Shown: positions 56,028 to 64,000 of the stretch, piece by piece
Numbering within the stretch: the first letter of the stretch is position 1
How the letters are laid out: each line of letters starts with the position of its first letter
The notes under the pieces: generated by a model
Databases searched by the model: none
Told to the model about the DNA's origin: nothing
What the model saw: only the letters and a program-made list of their open reading frames with translations
NCBI RefSeq assembly: GCF_001874145.1
Contig: NZ_MPCX01000015.1
Span: 1-64,000, forward strand
Reading direction: 5' to 3'
Origin: Lacinutrix sp. MedPE-SW
Lineage (GTDB): Bacteria; Bacteroidota; Bacteroidia; Flavobacteriales; Flavobacteriaceae
DNA: 64,000 nucleotides
Translations under genes and position numbers: made by a program

Positions 56028-57797
56028 TTATTTGTGCGTTTTTTTAGTTTTAAGAATATTAAAATAAGCATTGCTCCAAACAATTTTATATTCGTTTTGC
56101 TCTAAAAACCTATTCATGGTTATATTTTTCTTAGCATCGTAAGCATTTATAATACCTTTTGTATTGGTTAAGTCTTCGGCTAAATAATTAGTTATGGGTT
56201 GCGAAAAGCTACGTGTTGTTTCAAACTTTTGTGTTACTACAATAGGATAAGTTTTTATTTCATTTTCTGCTTTGCTTAATTTTTTTTCAAACGAATAGCT
56301 ATCGTAAATCCAAACCCACGAATTGTACATGTATGGTTTTGTTTCGGTTAAGAAATGAATCATAGGTATTTTATCGTACGTCAATAAATAATCGTTTGGC
56401 TTTACATATTTTTCAAGATTAACTAATAAAGCATTGGTAATTTCTGCTCTGCGTTTGGTTGTATAGATTCCTTTTGCCAAATCACTGTTTATGGTGTGCG
56501 TTTTTTTTAATCGGCTGCCTTTGTCAAAGTAAGCTTCTCTAGAAACATTTAATGCTTTAGCCAAAAAGAAAGCAACTGCTATAAAAATAATAAGTGTTGT
56601 AAATCCTTTTTTATTTAAGTTAATAGTACTTACCTGAGTGTTTTTAAAAATAATTGAGGTATGCTCTAAGCCATAAAAATAATTAAAAAAGAAAGGTACA
56701 GAAAGCCAAATACACATATAACCGCTACTTACAATTGCGCCACCGCTTCCCATTGGTAAAAACGTTAGCATTAAAATACCTAATAATGCTAATGTTTTAA
56801 AAGCTGGCTTTTGTTTTGAAAATATGGCAATAATACTTCCTGTATATGCAATAGCGTAAGTAGTATATAAATTTCCGTTTTTAAACCATATAAACACAAA
56901 ACTTAACCATATTAGAAGTAATGTATATTTAAGCCAATTGTACTTTTTTAAACCATTTTGAATAAATAAAAAAGAACTAACAATAAGTAACAACTCTCCT
57001 ATTACACTAAATAGCACACGGTAATTGTAGTAATATGTTTTTAATAAACCTCCAAAGTTATGTGTACTGTCTTTAGTTACGCCCAAATCAAACAAACCTA
57101 AAATTGCATTTTGCATAATTTTAAATTGGCCTAATGAAACAAGTAACAAAGCAATAACACCAAAGCCCAATATAATACCCAAAATGTAATGCAACATTGG
57201 TTTTAAAGCGTATTTTAAATGCTCTTTATTAAGAATGTAGTAAAAAGGAATTGCTAATATGAATACAAATAACGTTAAGTTTGGTATTCTAGTAAACACG
57301 TTTGCGCCTATAATAAGTCCAGAAAGTATTATGAATAAAGGCTTTTTTTTAATTAATCCGTTTAAAAGATAATACACACTAATTAGTGCTAATAGTGCAG
57401 TTAAGTGATTATGGTAGAATATTAAAAAACCAAAATCGTTTACAAATAAAATAATAAGCATTCCTAATAATACAATGCGTTTAGGCATAAAGGGTTTAAA
57501 TATTTTATACCCTATTAAAAAAGTAAGTGTATTAATTATTACGGTAAAAAACTTAAACCATAGTATACCACCATTAGGAAAAATAGCATACCATAAACCA
57601 CCAATTACTCCAGACAGCCAATAAACAAAGCTATATTCTACACTAGAAGGATTGTTATAAATTTGTTGGTAAAATGTAAGAGCAAAACCATCGTCGCAAA
57701 TATCAAAACCTTGAAATCCTAAAATTACTTGAAGCGCAACTATAGCGAATAATACAACAACTAAATCGTATTTACTGGTTTGTTTAAGGTTAATCAT
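56028..57797 (-). CDS. Polytopic membrane protein, probable GT-C glycosyltransferase
   Basis: 589 aa with about 10-12 membrane helices and a soluble C-terminal domain of roughly 150 residues. After the first helix the sequence FDICDDGFALTFYQQIYN has the acidic DD motif of GT-C enzymes, and FGFLIFYHNHLTALLA and TRIPNLTLF follow. It likely uses a lipid-linked sugar, perhaps made by the GT2 enzyme next to it (31 nt). No specific family name can be assigned. Confidence 0.65.
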   Translation of the reverse strand: MINLKQTSKYDLVVVLFAIVALQVILGFQGFDICDDGFALTFYQQIYNNPSSVEYSFVYWLSGVIGGLWYAIFPNGGILWFKFFTVIINTLTFLIGYKIFKPFMPKRIVLLGMLIILFVNDFGFLIFYHNHLTALLALISVYYLLNGLIKKKPLFIILSGLIIGANVFTRIPNLTLFVFILAIPFYYILNKEHLKYALKPMLHYILGIILGFGVIALLLVSLGQFKIMQNAILGLFDLGVTKDSTHNFGGLLKTYYYNYRVLFSVIGELLLIVSSFLFIQNGLKKYNWLKYTLLLIWLSFVFIWFKNGNLYTTYAIAYTGSIIAIFSKQKPAFKTLALLGILMLTFLPMGSGGAIVSSGYMCIWLSVPFFFNYFYGLEHTSIIFKNTQVSTINLNKKGFTTLIIFIAVAFFLAKALNVSREAYFDKGSRLKKTHTINSDLAKGIYTTKRRAEITNALLVNLEKYVKPNDYLLTYDKIPMIHFLTETKPYMYNSWVWIYDSYSFEKKLSKAENEIKTYPIVVTQKFETTRSFSQPITNYLAEDLTNTKGIINAYDAKKNITMNRFLEQNEYKIVWSNAYFNILKTKKTHK

Positions 57798-57861
57798 TTT
57801 TAGTGTTAGTTCGCGATAAAGATATAAAACTTTATAACATTCATAATGTTTTAAAATAGTG

Positions 57862-57869
57862 TAATTTTG
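57862..57869 (+). promoter_or_regulatory. -7 box for the methyltransferase gene
   Basis: TAATTTTG matches TAnnTTTG, 29 nt before the ATG at 57899. No clear -33 element. Confidence 0.45.
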
Positions 57870-57898
57870 TTTTTTAAAAATCTACAGATTATTATAAA

Positions 57899-58507
57899 AT
57901 GGCAAAATCTTTTGACCCAAGACGTATTCTTGAAAATTCTATAATTTACAATACCTTTCAACATATTGTTGGTGGCGTAAAAGCGAGAAGATTGTTTGTG
58001 AAAAATGATGTAAGATTACAAGCCAACCAAAAGATTTTAGATATTGGTTGTGGTCCTGGTTATTTAATAGATTTTTTACCAGATGCAGATTATACTGGTA
58101 TTGACATTGACGCTAATTATATTAAAACAGCTAAAGAACGCTACCCAAATGATACTTTTTACTGTACTGCAGTTGAAGATTTTAATTTAGAAGCTCCCAA
58201 TACTTTTGATGTGGTTATAGCTGCTGGCGTTATACACCATTTGACAGATGCTCAAACTTCAAGATTATTTGAGCTCGCTAAAAAAGCATTAAAACCTAAC
58301 GGAAGATTAATAACTTTGGATGGCTGCTATATTGAAAAACAAAATCCAATTGCCAAAAAGTTATTAGATATGGATCGTGGAAAGTTTGTTAGAACTGAAG
58401 ACGAATATTTCTTTTTAGCCTCTAAACATTTTGATAATGTGAGCGTAAAAATTGACAACACATATTTTAATATACCTTATACTTCTATAATTTTGGAGTG
58501 CTTTTAA
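57899..58507 (+). CDS. Class I SAM-dependent methyltransferase
   Basis: 202 aa. Motif I KILDIGCGPGYLIDFLPDADYTGIDID (about residues 43-69) and the post-motif region FDVVIAAGVIHHLTD are clear; RLITLDGCY follows. A methyltransferase acting in the glycan cluster is plausible, for example on a sugar. Next gene begins 4 nt after its stop, suggesting cotranscription. Confidence 0.88.
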   Translation: MAKSFDPRRILENSIIYNTFQHIVGGVKARRLFVKNDVRLQANQKILDIGCGPGYLIDFLPDADYTGIDIDANYIKTAKERYPNDTFYCTAVEDFNLEAPNTFDVVIAAGVIHHLTDAQTSRLFELAKKALKPNGRLITLDGCYIEKQNPIAKKLLDMDRGKFVRTEDEYFFLASKHFDNVSVKIDNTYFNIPYTSIILECF

Positions 58508-58510
58508 TAC

Positions 58511-59809
58511 ATGCTAAACAATACATTTTTAAATATTAAAAAATTCATTTTAAGCAATAGAGTACTTATTTCTATTTACTGTATTTGTTTTTTGTACTTA
58601 ATATTTCAAGATGCTATATATTCTCCAGATACTGCAAGCCATTTTAGGTTAGAGATTTGGCGTTCTCCAGTTTACTCATTGTTTGTATATATTTTTAATA
58701 TTATTTTTAAAACTAATTTTAACATGGTAACTGTAGCTTTTCAGTTAATTTTAGGCTTTAGCGCAGTTCATGTTTTTTATAAAAAAATAAGTGATTTATT
58801 ACAACTACCAAAAATCGCTAAGGCTCTTTTTTTAATTGTTTTAATTGTTCCATATTTTAATCCGTTAATCGTTGGTAACAATATATGTTCTGAAGGTTTT
58901 AGCTATCCATTATATTTACTAACGCTATGTTTTGGCTTTTCATTTATAATTGAAAATAAAAATTTTTGGTATTTACTAATCACTTCAATTATATTGAGTT
59001 TAACACGTGCTCAATTTTTATTGCTTCCTATAATTTTTTCCTTTGTTTATATTTTAAAATTTAGAAAAACTTTCAAAAAAACAAAACAAAACACCCTTCT
59101 TTTTCTTCTCATTTTCTCATTAGTATTTAATGTATTAGTAGACAAAGTATACCATAAAATAACTAAAGACCAATTCGCTTCTACCTCTTCATTTTTTATA
59201 GCAAATACAGCTGCAATTTATGTGAGTAAAGCAGAGGATATAAAGGATTTAAAAACTGAAGAAACCAAAGCAGTATTTAATTTAAGTAGAACTTACAGTG
59301 AAGAAAAAGGTTGGCTTATGGACCATACTAAAACAAAATCTGCTTCTGAACTTTATAATGATTTTCATAGTAACCTTACAAAAATATGTAGTTATGCATA
59401 CCACTACAAAGGCTCTGCTTATTTAAAAGAAAACAAAAATTATACTTTAAATAAAGCCAGAGTTCAGGTTGAAAAAGCAGCAAAAAACATGATGCCTGTT
59501 TTAGTATTTAATAACTACAAAAACTATTTTAAACTATACTACGGAAACTTAATACATGGTATTAAATCTAAGCTGCTATTATTATTCGTAATAGTACTTT
59601 TATTTATTAGTATTGTGCAACTATTTAAAGCATATACAAAAGACTATGCTATAGTTTTTCTATTATCAAGTTTAATACTCTCTAATGCATTAATAGTATC
59701 GTTTGGTAGCTACTCTATAGTTAGACTTCTGTTCTACCATTATGCACTTATTTTATTATTACTATTCTATGTTTCAAGAATGGTATTTACAAAGTATAAA
59801 ACTAGTTAA
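58511..59809 (+). CDS. Polytopic membrane protein of the glycan cluster, unknown function
   Basis: 432 aa, about 9-10 membrane helices. A large periplasmic loop (about residues 225-345) contains SRTYSEEKGWLMDHTKTKSASELYNDFHSNLTKICSYAYHYKG. The first loop has FQDAIYSPDTASHFRLEIWRSP, an acidic loop reminiscent of GT-C enzymes or ligases. A polymerase, ligase or glycosyltransferase role is possible; none can be confirmed. It follows the methyltransferase gene by 3 nt. Confidence 0.6.
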   Translation: MLNNTFLNIKKFILSNRVLISIYCICFLYLIFQDAIYSPDTASHFRLEIWRSPVYSLFVYIFNIIFKTNFNMVTVAFQLILGFSAVHVFYKKISDLLQLPKIAKALFLIVLIVPYFNPLIVGNNICSEGFSYPLYLLTLCFGFSFIIENKNFWYLLITSIILSLTRAQFLLLPIIFSFVYILKFRKTFKKTKQNTLLFLLIFSLVFNVLVDKVYHKITKDQFASTSSFFIANTAAIYVSKAEDIKDLKTEETKAVFNLSRTYSEEKGWLMDHTKTKSASELYNDFHSNLTKICSYAYHYKGSAYLKENKNYTLNKARVQVEKAAKNMMPVLVFNNYKNYFKLYYGNLIHGIKSKLLLLFVIVLLFISIVQLFKAYTKDYAIVFLLSSLILSNALIVSFGSYSIVRLLFYHYALILLLLFYVSRMVFTKYKTS

Positions 59810-59812
59810 TAC

Positions 59813-60061
59813 TTACTCTTTAACTGGTCTAGAAAAAAACAAGTAATAAAAATTCACCATAAGTATAGCTGCATTAGCAATTATAATAGGCAAACCAATA
59901 CGTAAAGTAGGCATTAAAAAACCATAGATTATAAATAAAATACAACCAGTCATATTAACTAAGCGAAGTTTTTTTACGTCCTTCATAGTAAATGATAACA
60001 ATACCATAAATGAGGCTAAGTAGCCAATATATTCTGTACCAGTAATTCCAAATAATTCCAT
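59813..60061 (-). CDS. Small three-helix membrane protein, SemiSWEET/YgjV-like
   Basis: 82 aa with three predicted helices: EYIGYLASFMVLLSFTMKD, LVNMTGCILFIIYGFLMP and LPIIIANAAILMVNFYYLFF. The size, three-helix pattern and GYLAS...VNMTGC...NAAIL...NFYYL resemble SemiSWEET (PQ-loop) or YgjV-like proteins; SemiSWEETs dimerise to transport sugars. Bacteroidetes copies are poorly characterised. Its stop is 3 nt from the convergent upstream gene's stop. Confidence 0.65.
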   Translation of the reverse strand: MELFGITGTEYIGYLASFMVLLSFTMKDVKKLRLVNMTGCILFIIYGFLMPTLRIGLPIIIANAAILMVNFYYLFFSRPVKE

Positions 60062-60171
60062 AATATTTTTGTATTTCTTTTCCGCGTAGTAACAAACTCC
60101 AACGGTATTTTTTAGTTAAATTATTTTTAGTGACTTTTTACAATAGCAAAAATCACAATTTATATCATAAA

Positions 60172-60201
60172 AAAGAGAAATACCACAAGGTATTTCTCTT
60201 T
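60172..60201 (-). terminator. typA/bipA terminator
   Basis: A 13-bp perfect stem AAAGAGAAATACC/GGTATTTCTCTTT around ACAA (reading minus: loop TTGT), followed by T-rich sequence, 28 nt after the typA stop. Confidence 0.85.
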
Positions 60202-60228
60202 AAACTATTTATTATAATTTTAAAAAAA

Positions 60229-62028
60229 TTATATAATTTTATTTCTTTTACGCTCGTTTTCAGTTAAGTATATTTTACGTATTCTTAAGTGGTTTGGCGT
60301 TACCTCAACATACTCATCTTTCTGGATGTATTCTAAAGCTTCTTCTAAAGAGAATTTAATTGCAGGAACAATTTTAGCTTTATCATCTGCACCAGAAGAA
60401 CGTACGTTAGATAATTTTTTAGTTTTTGTAATATTTACAGTCATATCATCACCACGAGAATTCTCTCCAATAACTTGACCTTCGTAAATATCTTCACCTG
60501 GATCTACAAAAAACTTACCTCTATCTTGTAATTTATCTATAGAGTAAGGAATAGCTGTACCTTTTTCCATAGATACTAACGATCCATTTTGACGTTCTGG
60601 AATACCACCTTTTAATGGTTGGTATTCTTTAAAACGGTGTGCCATAATAGCCTCACCAGCAGTAGCCGTTAATAACTGGTTACGTAAACCAATAATACCA
60701 CGAGATGGCACTATAAATTCACAAACCATACGTTCACCTTTAGCTTCCATGCTTAACATTTCACCTTTACGCATAGTAACCATTTCTATTGCTTTACCAG
60801 AAACATTTTCAGGTAAATCTATAGTCATTTCCTCAACTGGCTCACATTTAACACCATCAATTTCTTTAATGATTACTTGTGGTTGTCCAATTTGAAGCTC
60901 GTAACCTTCACGACGCATAGTTTCTATTAAAACCGATAAGTGTAATACACCACGACCAAAAACCATAAACTTATCTGCACTATCTGTATCCTGTACTCTA
61001 AGTGCTAAGTTTTTTTCTAATTCTTTAGCTAAACGGTCTTTAATGTGACGAGATGTTACAAATTTTCCGTCTTTACCAAAAAACGGAGAATCGTTAATTG
61101 TAAATAACATACTCATTGTAGGCTCATCAATAGCAATAGTTTTAAGTCCTTCAGGATTTTCAAAATCGGCAACAGTATCACCAATTTCAAAACCTTCTAA
61201 ACCAACAATTGCACAAATATCACCAGTTTGTACTTCTTCTACTTTTAAACGACCAAGTCCTTCAAAAGTATGAAGCTCTTTTATTTTATTTTTAACAATA
61301 GAACCATCTCTTTTAACTAAAGAAATATTTTGTCCTACTTTTAATTCACCTCTAGTTAAACGTCCAATAGCAATACGCCCAGTAAAGCTAGAAAAATCTA
61401 AAGATGTAATTAACATTTGAGTTGTTCCTTGTTCTATTTTAGGCTCAGGAATATGCTCAATAACCATATCTAATAAAGGCTCGATGTTTTCAGTTTCATT
61501 TTTCCAGTCATCACTCATCCAGTTATTTTTAGCACTACCATAAACTGTAGGGAAATCTAACTGCCACTCTTCTGCACCTAACTCAAACATTAAGTCAAAA
61601 ACTTTTTCATGTACTTCTTCTGGAGTACAGTTTTCCTTATCAACTTTGTTTACAACTACACAAGGCTTTAAACCTAAATCTATAGCTTTTTGTAATACAA
61701 AACGCGTTTGAGGCATTGGGCCTTCAAAAGCATCTACCAATAATAAAACACCATCAGCCATATTTAAAACACGCTCTACTTCACCTCCAAAATCGGCGTG
61801 ACCAGGCGTATCTATAATATTAATTTTAGTATCCTTATATACAACCGAAACGTTTTTAGACGTAATGGTAATACCACGCTCACGCTCTAAATCATTATTG
61901 TCAAGAATTAAATCTCCAGTGTTTTCATTCTCACGAAACAGTTGGCAATGGTACATAATTTTATCTACCAAAGTTGTTTTACCGTGATCTACGTGCGCAA
62001 TAATTGCGATATTTTTAATTTTAGCCAT
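60229..62028 (-). CDS. typA: Translational GTPase TypA/BipA
   Basis: 599 aa ribosome-binding GTPase, the usual length. G1 AHVDHGKT (residues 11-18), the switch region ERERGITITSKN, G3 DTPGHADF and G4 NKVD are all present. A BipA-specific C-terminal domain includes RGIIGLRNQLLTATAGEAIM. It is involved in 50S assembly and stress or cold responses in other bacteria. It has its own promoter and terminator. Confidence 0.97.
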   Translation of the reverse strand: MAKIKNIAIIAHVDHGKTTLVDKIMYHCQLFRENENTGDLILDNNDLERERGITITSKNVSVVYKDTKINIIDTPGHADFGGEVERVLNMADGVLLLVDAFEGPMPQTRFVLQKAIDLGLKPCVVVNKVDKENCTPEEVHEKVFDLMFELGAEEWQLDFPTVYGSAKNNWMSDDWKNETENIEPLLDMVIEHIPEPKIEQGTTQMLITSLDFSSFTGRIAIGRLTRGELKVGQNISLVKRDGSIVKNKIKELHTFEGLGRLKVEEVQTGDICAIVGLEGFEIGDTVADFENPEGLKTIAIDEPTMSMLFTINDSPFFGKDGKFVTSRHIKDRLAKELEKNLALRVQDTDSADKFMVFGRGVLHLSVLIETMRREGYELQIGQPQVIIKEIDGVKCEPVEEMTIDLPENVSGKAIEMVTMRKGEMLSMEAKGERMVCEFIVPSRGIIGLRNQLLTATAGEAIMAHRFKEYQPLKGGIPERQNGSLVSMEKGTAIPYSIDKLQDRGKFFVDPGEDIYEGQVIGENSRGDDMTVNITKTKKLSNVRSSGADDKAKIVPAIKFSLEEALEYIQKDEYVEVTPNHLRIRKIYLTENERKRNKII

Positions 62029-62054
62029 AGTATTAGTGCCTTATTTTAAGCGTG

Positions 62055-62062
62055 CAAAGGTA
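62055..62062 (-). promoter_or_regulatory. -7 box of typA
   Basis: TACCTTTG on the minus strand matches TAnnTTTG, 26 nt before the ATG. The upstream -33 region lacks a clear TTTG. Confidence 0.5.
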
Positions 62063-62158
62063 CTTAATTTTTATTGATTTATATACTTTTATTTTTTTTT
62101 TAGGCATTTCCTGTTGTAGCCAATTAAAATTTGTACTAAAATTCATGTAAAAGACTAA

Positions 62159-62243
62159 GCTACAAAAGGTCGCGCTATTCACTATATCTTTTTTGTGCAT
62201 AAGCGCACACAAAAAAGGATGCCGTTACTATCGCTAATGCAGC
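62159..62243 (-). repeat. REP-like extragenic element, copy 3 (opposite orientation)
   Basis: Read on the minus strand it has GCATTAGCGATAG, a CCTTTTTTG-type hairpin (CTTTTTTGTG...CACAAAAAAG with an inner TGCGC/GCGCA) and ATAGCGCGACC before TTTTGTAGC. The order TTAGnGATAG - T-rich hairpin - ATAGCsCGACC matches copy 1, with a different central insert. It lies between typA and kdsA. Confidence 0.55.
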
Positions 62244-62268
62244 TTGCCAAAAATCAGTTTTTTAGTAT

Positions 62269-62276
62269 TATCTTTG
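62269..62276 (+). promoter_or_regulatory. -7 box of kdsA
   Basis: TATCTTTG matches TAnnTTTG, 24 nt before the kdsA ATG. A TTG at 62244-62246 lies 22 nt upstream. Confidence 0.5.
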
Positions 62277-62300
62277 CAGCCTTAATTAAGAACATAGATT

Positions 62301-63119
62301 ATGCAGTTGCAAGACATCCCAAAAATAAAACATACAAACTCAAATAATTTCTTTCTATTATGTGGACCATGTGCCATAGAAGGCGAAGAAATGGCGTTTA
62401 GAATTGCCGAGCGCGTTGTAGAAATAACAAACAAATTACAAATACCTTATGTATTTAAAGGCAGCTTTAAAAAAGCCAACCGAAGTAGAATAGATAGTTT
62501 TACAGGTATTGGAAATGAAAAAGCTTTAGAAATATTAGCAAAAGTTTCAGAAAAATTTGATGTACCAACAGTTACAGATATTCATGAAACTAGTGATGCT
62601 GCATTAGCTGCACAATATGTAGATGTTTTACAAATTCCAGCATTTTTAGTACGCCAAACAGATTTAGTTGTAGCTGCTGCAAAAACAGGAAAAGTTGTAA
62701 ACTTAAAAAAAGGACAGTTTATGAGTCCTGAAGCCATGAAACATGCTGTACAAAAAGTAAAAGATTCTGGTAGCGATAAAGCTTGGATTACAGATCGTGG
62801 TACTATGTTTGGCTATCAAGATATGATTGTAGATTTTCGTGGCATTCCAACCATGAAACAATATGCACCAACCGTATTAGATGTAACACACTCCTTACAA
62901 CAACCAAATCAAAGTATTGGTGTTACTGGCGGAAGACCAGACATGATAGAAACTATTGCACGAGCAGGCGTTGTAAACAATGTAGACGGTTTATTTATAG
63001 AAACACATTTTGATCCAGCTAATGCAAAAAGTGATGGTGCAAATATGCTGCATTTAGATAATTTAGAAACCCTACTAACTAATTTAACAGCAATACGTAA
63101 AGTTGTTAACTCACTTTAA
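62301..63119 (+). CDS. kdsA: 3-deoxy-8-phosphooctulonate synthase (KDO-8-P synthase)
   Basis: 272 aa. It condenses phosphoenolpyruvate and arabinose 5-phosphate to KDO-8-phosphate for the lipid A inner core. Family motifs are present: FLLCGPCAIEGEEMAFRIAE, FKGSFKKANRSRIDSF, VLQIPAFLVRQTDLVVAAAKTG and FDPANAKSDGANMLHL. It has its own -7 box. The following gene is 21 nt away and may be cotranscribed. Confidence 0.95.
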   Translation: MQLQDIPKIKHTNSNNFFLLCGPCAIEGEEMAFRIAERVVEITNKLQIPYVFKGSFKKANRSRIDSFTGIGNEKALEILAKVSEKFDVPTVTDIHETSDAALAAQYVDVLQIPAFLVRQTDLVVAAAKTGKVVNLKKGQFMSPEAMKHAVQKVKDSGSDKAWITDRGTMFGYQDMIVDFRGIPTMKQYAPTVLDVTHSLQQPNQSIGVTGGRPDMIETIARAGVVNNVDGLFIETHFDPANAKSDGANMLHLDNLETLLTNLTAIRKVVNSL

Positions 63120-63140
63120 ACTTATTTTACATTATCTTTA

Positions 63141-64000
63141 ATGATACATTTACATACTAAGAAACTATTTCTTTTAGTTTCATTTTTCGCTACTCTTTTT
63201 TCTTTTTCTCAAGAAGAAGTTTTAACTAAATACACCAGCTCTAACAAAGGTAAATTTTATATTAGTTGGGGAGGAAACAGAGAAACGTTTTCTAAATCTG
63301 ATATAAGATTTGAAGGAGAAAACTATGCTTTTACCATAAAAGATGCTTCTGCAAAAGACAAACCTAAAGGTTGGCATATAGATTATATAAACCCAACACG
63401 TATTACAATACCACAAACAAACTTTAAACTTGGGTATTTTATAAACGACAAGTACTCAATTTCACTAGGTGTAGACCACATGAAATATGTACTAGTAGAA
63501 AATACAACTAAAAGTGTTTCTGGTTATATAAATTTGCCTGAAGATGAACCAGGAAGCCAGTTTAATGGTATTTACAATGGTGACGATTATTTTGTTTCAA
63601 GAGAATTTTTACAGTTTGAACATACTAACGGATTAAACTACGTGTATTTAGAATTTGCAAGACATGATGATATTTCAAGCCTTTTTAATTTACCAAATAC
63701 CGATAAGTTTCAAGTAAATATTACCGAGGGCTTTGGTGCTGGTGTATTATATCCAAAAACAAATACTACACTGTTGTTAAAAGACAGGTATGATCAATTT
63801 CATATTTCTGGTTACGGTTTGCATTTAAATGTAGGTTTAAACCTTACTTTTTTCAAGCATTTTTATATTCAAGGAGATTTACGTGGTGGTTTTATAAATA
63901 TGCCAGATATTAGAACAACGAGTAATACAAACGAAAGTGCTTCACAACATTTTTGGTTTTTACAACGCGTTATTTCTGTAGGAGGTATTTTTAGGCTTTA
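63141..64000 (+). CDS. Secreted/outer-membrane protein, essentially complete at window edge
   Basis: The ATG at 63141 (MIHLHTKKLFLLVSFFATLFSFS, signal peptide) opens a frame that is uninterrupted for 286 codons and ends ...ISVGGIFRL plus TA at the last two bases, so it either stops at the next base or extends beyond. Alternating hydrophobic strands (KFYISWGGNRETF, NFKLGYFINDKYSISLGVDHMKYVL, YGLHLNVGLNLTFFKHFYIQGDLRGGF) point to an outer-membrane beta-barrel. No specific family was recognised. It follows kdsA by 21 nt. Confidence 0.75.
   Translation, partial: MIHLHTKKLFLLVSFFATLFSFSQEEVLTKYTSSNKGKFYISWGGNRETFSKSDIRFEGENYAFTIKDASAKDKPKGWHIDYINPTRITIPQTNFKLGYFINDKYSISLGVDHMKYVLVENTTKSVSGYINLPEDEPGSQFNGIYNGDDYFVSREFLQFEHTNGLNYVYLEFARHDDISSLFNLPNTDKFQVNITEGFGAGVLYPKTNTTLLLKDRYDQFHISGYGLHLNVGLNLTFFKHFYIQGDLRGGFINMPDIRTTSNTNESASQHFWFLQRVISVGGIFRL

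Overview
The window is a stretch of an AT-rich Bacteroidota chromosome, most likely family Flavobacteriaceae. Four things point there: the gene families (T9SS-style giant surface proteins, DUF2851, DUF3467, flavobacterial TPR/outer-membrane pairs), the locus order xerC-hpf-tRNAs-tuf-tRNA-Trp-secE-nusG-rplKAJL-rpoBC, the absence of obvious Shine-Dalgarno sequences, and the recurrent Bacteroidetes -7 promoter element TAnnTTTG. The genus cannot be fixed from what I see.

Region 1 (1-5.9 kb): the N-terminal two thirds or so of a very large secreted surface protein running off the left edge (minus), a 570 bp AT-rich gap, prfC (RF3, plus), two terminators and a DUF3467 gene. Region 2 (5.9-20.4 kb, all minus strand): the translation/transcription super-locus. 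It runs xerC, hpf, four tRNAs, tuf, tRNA-Trp, secE, nusG, rplK, rplA, rplJ, rplL, rpoB, rpoC, with strong hairpins in the rplL-rpoB and rpoB-rpoC spacers. Region 3 (20.6-45.1 kb): mixed housekeeping and envelope genes. These are a CarboxypepD-reg-like protein, acyl-CoA dehydrogenase, HhH protein, Na+/alanine symporter, K+ channel, PspC-like, DUF2851, an orphan gene with an attC-like palindrome, cysteine synthase, a LolC/FtsX-type permease, a NamZ-like lipoprotein, a sterol desaturase family protein, a YkgJ family protein, an amidohydrolase lipoprotein, an outer-membrane barrel/TPR pair and ftsE. Region 4 (45.1-59.8 kb): a surface-polysaccharide cluster with GT-C type membrane glycosyltransferases, an asparagine-synthase-like protein, GT2 and GT4 glycosyltransferases, FdtA/QdtA-like sugar ketoisomerase, FdtB-like sugar aminotransferase, a FemAB/GNAT-like acyltransferase, a Wzx-like flippase and a methyltransferase. 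Region 5 (59.8-64 kb): a small PQ-loop-like membrane protein, typA/bipA, kdsA and an exported barrel-like protein reaching the right edge.

The most unusual observations are in the non-coding DNA and at gene boundaries. (i) There are three tandem 89-bp copies of the 3' end of the acyl-CoA dehydrogenase gene; in the outermost copy the coding-tail differences are all synonymous. (ii) Three dispersed, structured extragenic elements near 20.5, 30.7 and 62.2 kb look like one REP-like family. (iii) An attC-like palindrome directly follows the stop codon of an orphan gene. (iv) A conserved-looking N-terminus of the FemAB/GNAT protein can only begin at ATT, and it lies in frame directly behind the stop codon of the upstream glycosyltransferase. 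(v) Convergent genes repeatedly overlap at their stop codons. No CRISPR array, prophage, transposase or rRNA operon was seen.
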